Source: JAKAVN01 sp963796565
GTDB taxonomy: Bacteria; Desulfobacterota; Binatia; Binatales; Binataceae
Assembly (NCBI GenBank): GCA_963796565.1
Contig: CAWCMA010000008.1
Location: 186,001 to 250,000 of the forward strand
Direction: 5' to 3'
DNA: 64,000 nt
This document shows, piece by piece, positions 47,115 to 57,000 of the stretch. Position 1 is the first letter of the stretch. The number at the start of each line of letters is the position of its first letter. The position numbers and the translations under genes are program-made. Below the pieces are notes generated by a model. The model did not search any database. It saw only the letters and a list, made by a program, of their open reading frames with translations, and was not told the DNA's origin.

Positions 47115-47980
47115 GACAGCGGTCCTTGAGGGGCCGGCGCGGACGTGGCGCGGCGGCCGCGCGCGCGATCCCATCGCAGCAGCGCAAGTACGCCATTGCG
47201 ATCTTCCACCACCGCGGTGCAACTGTTCACCCAGTCGCCGTCATTGATGTACCAGATGGACCCGATCAGGCGTTGTTCGGGGCGATGAACGTGGCCGCAG
47301 ATCACGCCGTCTGCTTTGTGGCGGCGGGCGGTTTCGGACACCGCGCGATCGCTGAAGTCGGTCAGATATTCGACCGCTTTTTTTACCCCGCCTTTGAGAT
47401 AGGAGGAGAGTGGACCCTTGCGCTCAGCCCGCGGCGTGCCGTCGCCGTTATACCAGCGGTCGATGCGTATGGCGGTCAGATAGGCCTGGTTACCCATCCG
47501 CAGGAACCACCGATTGGGATTCAGCGAACCGTCGAACTGATGGCCGTGGATTACGAGCATCCGGCGTCCGTCGGCGGTCTGATGAATCAAGTCACTCAGA
47601 ACAGATATTGGACCAAAAAATGATTGCACGAGGTCGGCGCTCAACTCGTCATGGTTGCCGGGCAGAAACACGACCCGCGTGCCGCGCCGATGCCAGGCGG
47701 CGATCTCTTCAACCACTGCGGTTTGCGCCGGGCTCCAGTACCACGAAGGACCGAGCACCCAGCCGTCGACGATGTCACCGACCAGATAGAGGTTGTCAGC
47801 CTGATGATGGCGCAGGAAGTCGTAGAGCGCTTCGGCCTTGCAGCGCCGCGTACCGAGATGCAGATCGGAGATCCAGATCGAGCGATAATAGTTAGTGGTC
47901 GTCGCCGGCGGTGCGGCGACGCGGGCGAGCCATTCGGCCCACCCTGACGATGCGAAGCGGTCTAGCCCGACCCCTTCCAT
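47111..47980 (-). CDS. metallophosphoesterase, UDP-2,3-diacylglucosamine diphosphatase (LpxH)-like
   Basis: 289 residues. All calcineurin-type metal motifs are present: SDLHLG, LVGDIVDGW, LPGNHDE, VIHGHQFD and ICGHVHRPE. Trp-rich GPSWYWSPAQTAV and a helical insert (RKGPLSSYLKGGVKKAVEYL) fit the LpxH-like group that often sits next to lipid glycosyltransferases. It is first in the three-gene minus-strand operon and translationally coupled to the glycosyltransferase. Lipid A assembly or another phospho-glycolipid reaction is inferred. Confidence 0.87.
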   Translation of the reverse strand: MEGVGLDRFASSGWAEWLARVAAPPATTTNYYRSIWISDLHLGTRRCKAEALYDFLRHHQADNLYLVGDIVDGWVLGPSWYWSPAQTAVVEEIAAWHRRGTRVVFLPGNHDELSADLVQSFFGPISVLSDLIHQTADGRRMLVIHGHQFDGSLNPNRWFLRMGNQAYLTAIRIDRWYNGDGTPRAERKGPLSSYLKGGVKKAVEYLTDFSDRAVSETARRHKADGVICGHVHRPEQRLIGSIWYINDGDWVNSCTAVVEDRNGVLALLRWDRARGRRATSAPAPQGPLS

Positions 47981-48253
47981 CGGGGATCCGCCTCGACAGT
48001 CGATTGGCTCTGGAAGTACACATCATTGTCAATATGGGATCGAGGTGACGAAATCGATAGTATATTTGACGATCCGGATAAGAGATTATTATGTGAGTAT
48101 TAAACGAGAGATCCGGTCAAATTGAGTCTCCTGCGCTCAGACTATTCGTTACCCGGTCCGGCGATGCGAGCCGCTGAACCTTGGAATTGTGCGACCTAGT
48201 GATGATACTGTGGCGGCGTTAGAGGCGGCAAAAATCAAAAGGCAGGATATCCG
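47981..48253. other. AT-rich divergent intergenic region
   Basis: Between the minus-strand phosphoesterase and plus-strand amidase genes. Bases 48020-48125 are clearly richer in A/T than the surroundings. It holds GATCCGG twice (about 48073 and 48109) and a TTGACG near 48067 followed by TATTAT, which could be promoter elements. No ORF of note. Confidence 0.5.
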
Positions 48254-49360
48254 ATGAAAAGCATCAAGGTGAACTATGGGGTTCGATGTGCCGGAGAGCC
48301 GGCAAAGGGCCACAATCGCTGGCACTGCGATATTCCGCCCGCCGTGGAAGCCGAACCGGGCGAAGAGGTCGAGCTCGAGACTCGGGACGCGCTCGACGGC
48401 CAGGTTAGCGCGTCGACCGCCGCCGCCGACTTGCTCAAGGTGGACATGACGGTGGTGCATCCGCTCACCGGGCCGGTATTCGTGAAAGGCGCCCAGCCGG
48501 GCGACCTGCTCGAAGTGGATATCCGCGAGCTCAAGCCCGCAAAATGGGGTTTCACGGTCCAGATGCCGGGTTTTGGCTTCCTGCGCGACGAATTTCCCGA
48601 TCCCTTTATCGTGACGTGGCAAATCGCTGATGGCTGGGCGACCTCGTCCGAGCTTCCCGGAGTGCGTCTGCGTGACGGTTCTTTCATGGGCACGATCGGC
48701 GTTGCGCCGTCGGACGAGCTGCGGCGCGAGATGCTGCGGCGCGAAGAGGCTCTGCGCGAGCGCGGCGGCTTTGTCCTCCCGCCGGAGGCTGCGGGCGCGG
48801 TGCCGGCGCACGAGCCGATCGCTTCGGAGGGGCTGCGCACGATTCCGCCGCGCGAGAATGGCGGCAATCTCGACATCAAGCAATTGAGCGCGGGCGCGCG
48901 GCTATTGTTGCCGGTGTTCGTGCCGGGAGCGCTGTTTTCGGTCGGCGACGCGCACTTTGCGCAAGGCGACGGCGAATCCTGCGGCACTGCGGTCGAGATG
49001 TGCGCGTCGGTGCTGGTTAAGTTCGCGCTGCGCAAGGGCGAGGCGGCGCGCCACAAAATCCGCTTCCCGCGCTTCGAGCGCGACGACTATTTCGTACCGC
49101 CCGAACTGGCGGCGCCGAAACGGTTTCTTGCCACCACCGGGATGTGCATACGCGAGGGCGTCAACGAATCGGAAAACGCGACCATGGCGGCGCATCACGC
49201 TTTGATGAACATGATCGACTTGCTGATGGAACGTGGCTGGAGCCGCCAACAGGCCTATGCAATTTGCAGCGTGGCGGTGGACTTGCGGCTGAGCGAACTG
49301 GTCGACGTGCCTAACTTCGTGGTCTCGGCGCTGCTGCCGCTCGCGATCTTCGACAAGTAG
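48254..49360 (+). CDS. acetamidase/formamidase family protein (FmdA/AmdA)
   Basis: 368 residues. Family features: GHNRWHCDIPPAVEAEPGEE near the start, VHPLTGPVFVKGAQPGDLLE, MPGFGFLRDEF, NGGNLDIKQLSAGARLLLPV, and GDAHFAQGDGESCGTAVE, which contains the conserved acidic metal/active-site residues. These enzymes hydrolyse short amides to ammonia and a carboxylate in the cytoplasm. The ATG follows AGGCAGGAT. It is a single gene with an AT-rich upstream region, converging with the small membrane protein gene. No urea or amide transporter accompanies it. Confidence 0.9.
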   Translation: MKSIKVNYGVRCAGEPAKGHNRWHCDIPPAVEAEPGEEVELETRDALDGQVSASTAAADLLKVDMTVVHPLTGPVFVKGAQPGDLLEVDIRELKPAKWGFTVQMPGFGFLRDEFPDPFIVTWQIADGWATSSELPGVRLRDGSFMGTIGVAPSDELRREMLRREEALRERGGFVLPPEAAGAVPAHEPIASEGLRTIPPRENGGNLDIKQLSAGARLLLPVFVPGALFSVGDAHFAQGDGESCGTAVEMCASVLVKFALRKGEAARHKIRFPRFERDDYFVPPELAAPKRFLATTGMCIREGVNESENATMAAHHALMNMIDLLMERGWSRQQAYAICSVAVDLRLSELVDVPNFVVSALLPLAIFDK

Positions 49361-49392
49361 TCGGCGTTGTCGAGGGCAAGATCGCTCAAGTT

Positions 49393-49878
49393 TCAGGTTA
49401 CCTGCAGACCGTCGACTCGGGCGATGCGCCGGGCGCCCGGAAGGCCAAACAGTTCAGGGTATTCTCCAGTCTTTCTGCCGATCTCCAACCATTTCTCAAT
49501 CCGTTTGCTCGCCTTAGCGTCCGCGACAAACAGAGATACGGAGATCACTTTGCTTCTACCGTCTTCAAACAATCGCACGGCCCACTTATTGTCAGGATTG
49601 GGAACCGGCCGGTTCTCCCGCGGCCAAATTCGACCTTCCACTTCAACCGCGAGCCACAGGCCTGTTCCGGGTTGCAGGCCAGTGACTATGCCGGAACACA
49701 GAAAAGTTTTGCCGACCGACTGGTTCGAGGACGGCTCATCGATGGTGCCGGTAATCTTATCGTATTCGTCATTCCGAACCGCGGCCGGACGTGTGAGTAG
49801 CCAGGTAGTTACTGAGCCAAGAACGGATCCGATTACGCCTATCAACGCCGCCCATATACCATCGCTCATAAACGGCAT
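49393..49878 (-). CDS. small membrane-anchored protein of unknown function
   Basis: 161 residues from ATG 49878 (a second ATG at 49869). One N-terminal membrane span, WAALIGVIGSVLGSVTTWLL, is followed by a polar domain of about 130 residues with beta-strand-like stretches (GKTFLCSGIVTGLQPGTGLW, WPRENRPVPNPDNKWAVRLF). This resembles exported beta-domain proteins, but no family can be named. It stands alone between convergent and divergent neighbours. GC content is a little lower than the surrounding genes. Confidence 0.6.
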   Translation of the reverse strand: MPFMSDGIWAALIGVIGSVLGSVTTWLLTRPAAVRNDEYDKITGTIDEPSSNQSVGKTFLCSGIVTGLQPGTGLWLAVEVEGRIWPRENRPVPNPDNKWAVRLFEDGRSKVISVSLFVADAKASKRIEKWLEIGRKTGEYPELFGLPGARRIARVDGLQVT

Positions 49879-50065
49879 GATGCCACACCCGCTCCGTAGT
49901 CTTCATTTCGACGGTTAATGAAACAGGCAATTCTTTGCGCCATGCGAGTCGGATTGCAACAAGCGGCAGCTTCCTGCCACCATCCGAGCGGCAGGAGCGC
50001 TGAGGCCACGAATCGATCCTGGGCAAGTAGTTTGAGCTGTCCTGTCAGCGAAAAAGAGAGGCACC

Positions 50066-51007
50066 GTGGAATATCGCAACATGGGAAAGTCCGGGCTCAA
50101 GGTTTCGGCCGTGGGCCTCGGCTGCAACAATTTCGCAATCAAGTGCGACGCCGAACAGACCAAGGCGATCGTGAAGCGAGCGCTGGACGAGGGCGTCACG
50201 CTCTTCGACACCGCCGACATCTATGGCAACCGCGGCGGCTCGGAAGAATTGCTGGGCAAGGCGCTGGGCAAACACCGCCGCGAGGTTGTCGTGGCGAGCA
50301 AGTTCGGGATGTCGATGGGCGAGGGGTCTTATCTGCACGGCGCGTCGCGCCGTTACGTGATGGCCGCCGCCGAGGATAGTCTCCGGCGCCTGAACACGGA
50401 TTACATCGACCTGTATCAGCTTCACACTCCGGATTCCGAGACTCCGCAGGAGGAAACGCTCGAGGCGCTCGCCGATCTGGTTCACGCTGGAAAAGTCCGT
50501 TACATCGGATGCAGCAACTTTGCCGCCTGGCAACTAGCCGAGGCGTTGGGCATATCGCGCGCCCGCGGCCTTCCGGTGTACATCTCGGCGCAAAACGAAT
50601 ACAGCCTGCTCGACCGCCATATCGAGCGCGAACTGATACCCGCCTGCCGCCACTTCGGCGTCGGTATCCTGCCGTTTTTTCCACTGGCTAGCGGTTTCCT
50701 GACCGGCAAGTATCAGCGCGGCACGCAGCCGCCCAAGGGCACCCGGATGGCGCTGATGGAGAGGATTGCGACGCGGACGCTGACCGAGCCGAACTTCGAC
50801 TTGCTGGAGAAGCTCGAGCATTTCGCGCGCGAGCGCGGTCATACGCTGCTCGAGCTCGCGGTCGGATGGCTGGTGTCGGAGCCGCAGAACTCAAGCGTGA
50901 TTTGCGGCGCCACCACACCCGAGCAGGTGAGCCAGAACGTCAAGGCGGCAGCATGGAGGCTGAGTGCGGAAGAGCGCGAAGCGGTGGACAAGCTCGCGCG
51001 TCGCTGA
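50066..51007 (+). CDS. aldo/keto reductase
   Basis: 313 residues, starting with GTG and preceded by GAGAGG. The AKR tetrad is present: Asp and Tyr in FDTADIYGNRGG, Lys in VVVASKFGM, His in IDLYQLHTPD. NADPH-binding residues lie near IPACRHFGVGILPFFPLASG and SSVICGATTPEQV. This is the YghZ/general-stress AKR group; the natural substrate is unknown. It converges with the gluconokinase gene, stops only five bases apart. Confidence 0.92.
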   Translation: MEYRNMGKSGLKVSAVGLGCNNFAIKCDAEQTKAIVKRALDEGVTLFDTADIYGNRGGSEELLGKALGKHRREVVVASKFGMSMGEGSYLHGASRRYVMAAAEDSLRRLNTDYIDLYQLHTPDSETPQEETLEALADLVHAGKVRYIGCSNFAAWQLAEALGISRARGLPVYISAQNEYSLLDRHIERELIPACRHFGVGILPFFPLASGFLTGKYQRGTQPPKGTRMALMERIATRTLTEPNFDLLEKLEHFARERGHTLLELAVGWLVSEPQNSSVICGATTPEQVSQNVKAAAWRLSAEEREAVDKLARR

Positions 51008-51012
51008 GCCGG

Positions 51013-51510
51013 CTACGTGGGCACGGACATGGAAAGCTTGGCGTGGATCGCGTCGGCGATTTTCTCTGGAGTCTCCGAGATATCGACGACAATCGCGTCC
51101 GCCGGCTCTTCCAGCGTATCGAACTGGCTCTGCAGCAGCCGCCGGTCGAAGAAGTGGCCGGAGCGCTGCGCAAGGCGCTCGGAGATTAGCGCCTGCGAAC
51201 CCTTCAGATACACCAGCTTGACCTTCGCCGCATCGACGACCAGCAAGTCACGGTAGCTCTGTTTGAGCGCCGAGCAGGCAATCACCGCGCATCGGTTCTC
51301 ATCGAAGCATCGCTGCACGAGGTCTCTCACGGCGTGCAGCCATGGCAATCGATCTTCGTCGCTGAGCGCGATGCCGCGGCTCATCTTTTCACGGTTTTGC
51401 GAGGGATGAAGATCGTCCGCGTCGTGGAACTCGCATCCAAGGCGCGCGGCCAGGACGCGGCCGACCGTGGTTTTTCCGGAGCCCGCCACTCCGATGAGGA
51501 TTATGACCAT
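51013..51510 (-). CDS. gntK: gluconokinase
   Basis: 165 residues from the ATG at 51510; the open frame extends further but family similarity starts at MVIILIGVAGSGKTTVG. The P-loop GVAGSGKTT, DADDLHPSQNREKMSRGIAL, the CSALKQSYRD block and GHFFDRRLLQSQFDTLE are standard for GntK. It phosphorylates gluconate to 6-phosphogluconate. No gluconate permease or regulator is adjacent. Confidence 0.93.
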   Translation of the reverse strand: MVIILIGVAGSGKTTVGRVLAARLGCEFHDADDLHPSQNREKMSRGIALSDEDRLPWLHAVRDLVQRCFDENRCAVIACSALKQSYRDLLVVDAAKVKLVYLKGSQALISERLAQRSGHFFDRRLLQSQFDTLEEPADAIVVDISETPEKIADAIHAKLSMSVPT

Positions 51511-51928
51511 CGGCGCTGGATCTGTCGCCGCTTGCGACTCCCGGTGGCACGCTCCTTCATGACTACGCAGGACTCCGGGCAAGGCCGAGCGTCCGGGGCG
51601 CGGCGTGCCGCGACTATACCGTGACGCCAGATCGCCACGCCAGATCACCGTGCGACGAGGTCTGATTGAGCGGTGGCCAGCTCTCTGAATCGTCAATCCT
51701 GACCGCGCCGCGCTTACCGTATGGCAATCTATAACTTGCCATCAATAGCGATTGCTGTTATTTTCCTCGCCTTACTTCGTGTTGACCTAATACGCGCGGT
51801 TCTGTAACGGCGTCCGTTGCGATGATTAGGCTTGTCGGCCAAGGCGCTGAGGTTCGTTTGAGGATTCGGATGAAGTTTCGGTCCAGCTCCCGGCAGCCCC
51901 GACCAGGCCAGCCGAGGTCGGGCGAGCG
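51511..51928. other. 418-base region without a recognisable gene
   Basis: Between the divergent gluconokinase and flavoprotein genes. It contains a 10-base direct repeat ACGCCAGATC (51624-51633 and 51637-51646) and a lower-GC stretch near 51720-51780. No convincing coding frame, RNA or mobile element is visible; promoters for both flanking genes are expected here. Confidence 0.5.
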
Positions 51929-53320
51929 ATGACGGCGCCGCTGACCATCCTCGGCGGCGGCCCTGCGGGCTTGGGACTGGCATTCTACGCGCATCGCGCA
52001 AGCGTTCCATTTGTCCTGTTCGAGCGCTCTCTGGAACTGGGTGGGATGTGCCGGACGCTGCGTCACGGCGAGCATCTCTACGACTGCGGGGCGCATCGAT
52101 TTCATGACCGCGACCGGGAGGTCACGCGCGACCTCATCGAGTTGATGGGCGAAGAGCTGCTCACGGTCGACGCGCCGAGCAGGGTCTGGGACCGCGGCCG
52201 CTTCATCAATTTTCCGCCGACTCCGTTGAACATCCTTCTTTCATGCAGCCTGGGCGAGGCGGGCCGCATCGGTCTCGAACTGATGCGGGTGCGATGGCGT
52301 CCGCAGTCCAACGCCAGCTTCAAGGATTTCGCCGTGAGCCAGTTCGGCGAGACTCTCTCGCGGCGGCTCTTGCTCAACTACTCGGAGAAGCTCTGGGGGC
52401 TGCCGGCTGACCAGCTCTCGCCTGACATCGCGACACGCCGCCTGCAGGGGATGACGCTGCGCTCGCTGCTCCTGGAATTGCTCGTGCCGGGCAGGGAAGC
52501 TACGCATATCGACGGAAAGTTTCTTTACCCGCGCAGAGGTTATGGGCAGATCATCGACTCGCTGAAGGCCGGCCTGCCGGCGGAGTCGCTGCGCACCGGA
52601 AGCGAGGTGGCGCGGCTGGAATGCCGCGGTGGAGTTGTCACGCATATCCACTTTGCCGCGGGCCGCGCGGTCGCCACGCCGGGCAGGGTGGTTTCGACGT
52701 TGCCGATTACGCTGCTGGTGAAATTTCTGGGCGACCAGATGCCCGACGAAGTACATCGAATAGCGGGGCATCTGCGCTTTCGGCAAATCCGCCTGATTTT
52801 TCTGCGGCTGCGGCGCCCGCGGGTCTCCGCCTACGCTTCGGTGTACATTCCCGACCCGGCATTTTGCGTCTCGCGGCTCTACGAACCGAAGAACCGCTCG
52901 GCCGGAATGGCGCCGGCGGACGAGACCTCGCTGGTGGTCGAAGCCCCGTGCTTCGTTGATGATCCGGTCCACCGGATGTCGCCCCAGGCGCTGGCTGAAA
53001 GAGTGATCCGCGAGCTGGCTCAGCTCAACCTGATCGATCCACGCGAGGTCGTCGATTGGCAACATCATATGCTCGCCAACGCCTACCCGGTCTACACGCG
53101 TAACTATGCACGCGAGGTCCGCGTGGTCAGAGACGCGCTGGCGAGGATCGCCAACCTCGACGTCATTGGACGCGCAGGGCTTTTTTTCTACAGCCATCTC
53201 CACGACCAGCTCCGCTTTGGCAAGGACTACGTCAAGGAGCTTCTGCGGTCCGCGAGAGAGACCGAAGACGGGCCGGACCTCGCGGCCTATCCTGCCGCCG
53301 CGGTAGATGGCGGGTCGTAG
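51929..53320 (+). CDS. FAD-dependent oxidoreductase, UDP-galactopyranose-mutase/protoporphyrinogen-oxidase-like
   Basis: 463 residues. The N-terminal dinucleotide motif is LTILGGGPAGLGLAFYA, followed by FERSLELGGMCRTLRHG and DCGAHRFHDRDREV, as in NAD(P)-binding_8 flavoproteins such as Glf. A later KFLYPRRGYGQIIDSLKAGL and a C-terminal GRAGLFFYSHLHDQLRFGKD complete the fold. Related proteins act on UDP-sugars or polyprenyl/porphyrin substrates. The HD-domain gene follows after 36 bases on the same strand. The reaction is not assigned. Confidence 0.83.
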   Translation: MTAPLTILGGGPAGLGLAFYAHRASVPFVLFERSLELGGMCRTLRHGEHLYDCGAHRFHDRDREVTRDLIELMGEELLTVDAPSRVWDRGRFINFPPTPLNILLSCSLGEAGRIGLELMRVRWRPQSNASFKDFAVSQFGETLSRRLLLNYSEKLWGLPADQLSPDIATRRLQGMTLRSLLLELLVPGREATHIDGKFLYPRRGYGQIIDSLKAGLPAESLRTGSEVARLECRGGVVTHIHFAAGRAVATPGRVVSTLPITLLVKFLGDQMPDEVHRIAGHLRFRQIRLIFLRLRRPRVSAYASVYIPDPAFCVSRLYEPKNRSAGMAPADETSLVVEAPCFVDDPVHRMSPQALAERVIRELAQLNLIDPREVVDWQHHMLANAYPVYTRNYAREVRVVRDALARIANLDVIGRAGLFFYSHLHDQLRFGKDYVKELLRSARETEDGPDLAAYPAAAVDGGS

Positions 53321-53356
53321 GGGATTTCGGATCGCAAGACATCCAGATCGCGAGAC

Positions 53357-53938
53357 ATGATGTCGGGCCTGCCGGCTGAAGAAAACCGCGCCGCGCTTCC
53401 GCGAGCAGAGTTCCCGCGCCTGGTCAGGCGCTTCGTCGATGCGGCGCGCGCGGCGCCCTTGAATGCCGACGATCTGGCTTGGGCGGCTTCCCTGCTCACA
53501 CCGGCCGAGTATGCCTTATGGGAGCGGCTCGCGGCGCATGACCAGGTTCATGCGGTTCGCGTCGCCAAAGTGACGCGAAGCAAATTGGCCGGCAGCGCGT
53601 ATGAAGATGACAGCCGATGGCTTGGCGCCGCGCTGATGCACGATATCGGCAAGCTCGAAGCGAACCTCGCGATGCATGAGCGTGTGGCTGCAACCCTGGC
53701 CGGACGGGTGGTCGGATTGTCGACGGCGAAGCGATGGGCGAGCGGCTCTCACGGCTTCACTCGCCGGCTCGGGCTTTATCTCACCCACGGAGCGGTCGGC
53801 GCCGAGATGATCCGGCGTGCGGGCGGCCGCGAGGAACTCGCGGTCTGGGCCGAGGTTCACCAGGCATACCATCTTCCTGCCGAATCGCCCGTCCCCGCGC
53901 TGGTTGCAAAGGCTCTGTCCGCAGCCGACGCGGACTAA
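53357..53938 (+). CDS. HD-domain phosphohydrolase-like protein
   Basis: 193 residues. A compact HD pattern is visible: HDQVHAVRVAKV supplies an early His, GAALMHDIGKLEANLAM carries the central HD pair, LTHGAVGAEMIRRAG a third His, and EVHQAYHLPAESP a fourth. HD proteins hydrolyse nucleotides or phosphodiesters. It probably forms a two-gene unit with the flavoprotein. The protein ends VAKALSAADAD, a common HD-domain C-terminus. Confidence 0.82.
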   Translation: MMSGLPAEENRAALPRAEFPRLVRRFVDAARAAPLNADDLAWAASLLTPAEYALWERLAAHDQVHAVRVAKVTRSKLAGSAYEDDSRWLGAALMHDIGKLEANLAMHERVAATLAGRVVGLSTAKRWASGSHGFTRRLGLYLTHGAVGAEMIRRAGGREELAVWAEVHQAYHLPAESPVPALVAKALSAADAD

Positions 53939-54014
53939 ACGTTAGCGATCCCAAACTAGTTTTGGCGCGGACGTGTATCAAAGCATCCGATGCCGGCCGC
54001 TTCGCGCATGATAC

Positions 54015-57000
54015 TCAGTCCGCTGTCGCCGTCAGGGCTAATTCGCCAACCCGGCGTACCTCATCCAAAGTGACGCGCACCTGATGGGTCGCGCCCTCGT
54101 CTGACAAGGGGATCAGCACCGGATTTCCTTGTAGCAACTTACCGTCGACCTCGACGCGCGTAACTCCGCGACTGACTCCGTGAGGATTCTCGACCGTGAT
54201 GTCGTAGCGTGCGGAGTGATAGCGGAAAACGATTTCGAAGTGTCGCCAGTCCTTCGGGATGCAGGGATCGATGAGCAGACTCGTGCCGCGCAAACGAAAT
54301 CCGAGTATCCATTCGAGACCCGTCCGATACATCCATCCAGCCGAGCCGGTATACCAGGTCCATCCGCCGCGCCCGACGTGAGCGGGCTCCGCATATACGT
54401 CGCCGCAAGCGACATACGGCTCAACCTTGTAGCGGTGAATGCCGGCACGTGTGCGGGCGTGGTTGATAGGGTTCAGCAGCGAAAAGAGTTCACCGGCCTT
54501 GTCCCCGTCGCCGAGCATCGCGAATGCGATCACCGACCAGACCGCGCCATGCGTGTATTGGCCGCCGTTCTCCCGAATGCCGGGCGGGTAGTCTTTGATG
54601 TAGCCAGGGTCAGGCGGGGTTTGATCGAACGGCGGGGTTAAGAGCAGGAGCAGTCGGTCATCGCGGCGGACCAGGCGTTGGTCCAGGGCGGCCATGGCGG
54701 CGGCGGCGTGCGCCTGGTTCGCGGCGCCGGATATGACCGCCCACGACTGCGCGATAGAATCGATGCTGCAATTGCCGCTTGAAGCGGAACCCAGCGGTGT
54801 TCCGTCATCGAAGAACGCGCGCAGGTACCAGGCGCCGTCCCATCCTTCTCGTTCCAGCGATCCAGCCAGCGCGGTTGCGTGCTGCCGCCAGGTCGCGGCC
54901 CGCGTCCGCTCGCCCCGGCTCTCCGCCAACTTGGCGAAGGCTGAGAGCGTGGCGTGAAGGAACCAGCCGAGCCAGATACTTTCGCCCTTGCCGCCGGCAC
55001 CGACCAGATTAAGGCCGTCGTTCCAGTCGCCCGTGCCGATCAGAGGCAGGCCGTGGCCGCCGACCGCAAGGCTTTGGTCAAGAGCCCGCGCGCAGTGCTC
55101 GAATAAATTGGCACGCTCCTCGGAAACCGTCGGCTGAAAGTACGACTCGAGCTGGTCGGCGCGCAGAACTGGCCCCTCGAGGAAGGGAACCGATTCGTCG
55201 AGGACCGCGCCGTCGCCGGTGGTCTCGATGTAGTGCGCGGCGGCATACGCCAGCCATATCCGGTCGTCGGAGATGCGCGTGCGGACCCCCTGGCCCGACG
55301 GCGGATGCCACCAATGTTGAACGTCGCCCTCGACAAACTGTCGCGCAGCCGCGCGCAGCAGATGTTCTCGCGTCACCTCGGGCTTCGACGCGCTGAGCGC
55401 CATCACGTCCTGGAGCTGATCGCGAAAGCCGTAAGCGCCGCTCACCTGATAGCACGCCGCTCGCGCCCACACCCTGCAAGAGAGTGTCTGGTACAGGAGC
55501 CAGCGGTTCAGCAGAATGTCCATCGTGCGATCGGGCGTCCGCACCTGAACTGTGCCGAGGACGTCATCCCAAAGCTGGGTCACCGCGCCCAATACCGAGT
55601 CGAGATCGGCGGTTCGGTAGCGCGTGATCAATGCGACCGCTTCCGCTTTTGACGATCCTTCACCGAGAAAGAAGACGATCTCGGTCTCCTCGTTAGGCGC
55701 GAGTTCGAGCCGGGCCTGGAGCGCGCCGCACGGGTCGAGACCGGCGCCGACGCGATTGGAGAGCGGCGTTCTCCCTTCCAATGCCGCCGGATGATCGAGC
55801 GTGCCATTGCGCCCCACAAACTCCGTTCGGTCACCGGTCCAGGCGACCTGGTGTCCGGCGAGGTCGGCGAAAGCGACGCGACCGCCATACTCGGCGCTCC
55901 AGTGGTTCGTGGCCAGCATCGCTCCGGTTTCCGGATCGATCGCCGTGGCGACGAACGGGGCGGAGCCCGGGCGGGAAGTCCCCAGCACCCATTCCACGTA
56001 GGCGGTGATCGAGAGCTTTCGAGTTCGCCGCGAATGATTGCGGACCTTCAGCCTGGAGATTTTGATCGCATCCGCGAGTGGCACGTATTGCAGAAGCTCG
56101 AGCGAGATTCCGTGCGAAGTGTGCTCGAAACGGCTGTAGCCCTGACCATGCCGGGCGACGTAGGGCGAGGTCTCTTCTCGAACAGGCAGAGCCGTTGGTC
56201 CCCAGAATTCTCCGCTGTCTTCGTCGCGAAGGTAGAACACTTCGCCCGGCCGATCGCTGACAGGGTCGTTGGACCAAGGGCTGATGTGATTCTGCTGGCT
56301 ATTGATCGACCAGGTGTAACCACCGCCCTCGACGGATGCCTGGAAGCCGAAGGAAGGATTGGCGATGACGTTGATCCATGGCGTAGGCGTCCACTGCCCT
56401 TCGCCCAGGACGGTTACATATTCCCGTCCGTCGGCTGCGAAGCCGCCCAGGCCGTTGAAAAATTCGAGCTTCGGTGGAGGCGCAGCGGGCTCCGGGATTG
56501 CGGTAGCGGATCGGCGTCTTGGCGGCTGCGCGACGACGGCCTGGGCGGATTCTTCCAGACGTTTGACCTGTTGGAAGAGGCTGCCGCGACGGTTCCAGAT
56601 CACCGCTCGAGCGGCGCTCTGAATCACGCTCCGCGTCTGAGGCGAAACCAGTTCGTCGCGCAGGGCGAATACCGCGCCGCGCCCATTTTCCTTCCCGGAC
56701 GGCAGTCGCGACCGGCTGGCGCGCACCATCGTTTCCAGAGCGGTCTGCAGATCCTGAGCATAGGAAGGGGGATGTTCGTTCAAAATCACCAGGTCGACCG
56801 CCAACTGCTTCAGCCGCCAGTATTCGTGGGCGCGGAGCAACTGGCGCACCGCCTCCAGACCCTCGACATCCGCGATTCGAACCAGGACGATCGGCAGATC
56901 GCCGGAAATCCCGTGCGCCCAAAGCGCGGCGCGCCCGCCTTCGCTTCGCTCAAGCTCTGCGGATGAAGGCCGCAGCGCCGGGTTGGAATAGAGCACATGT

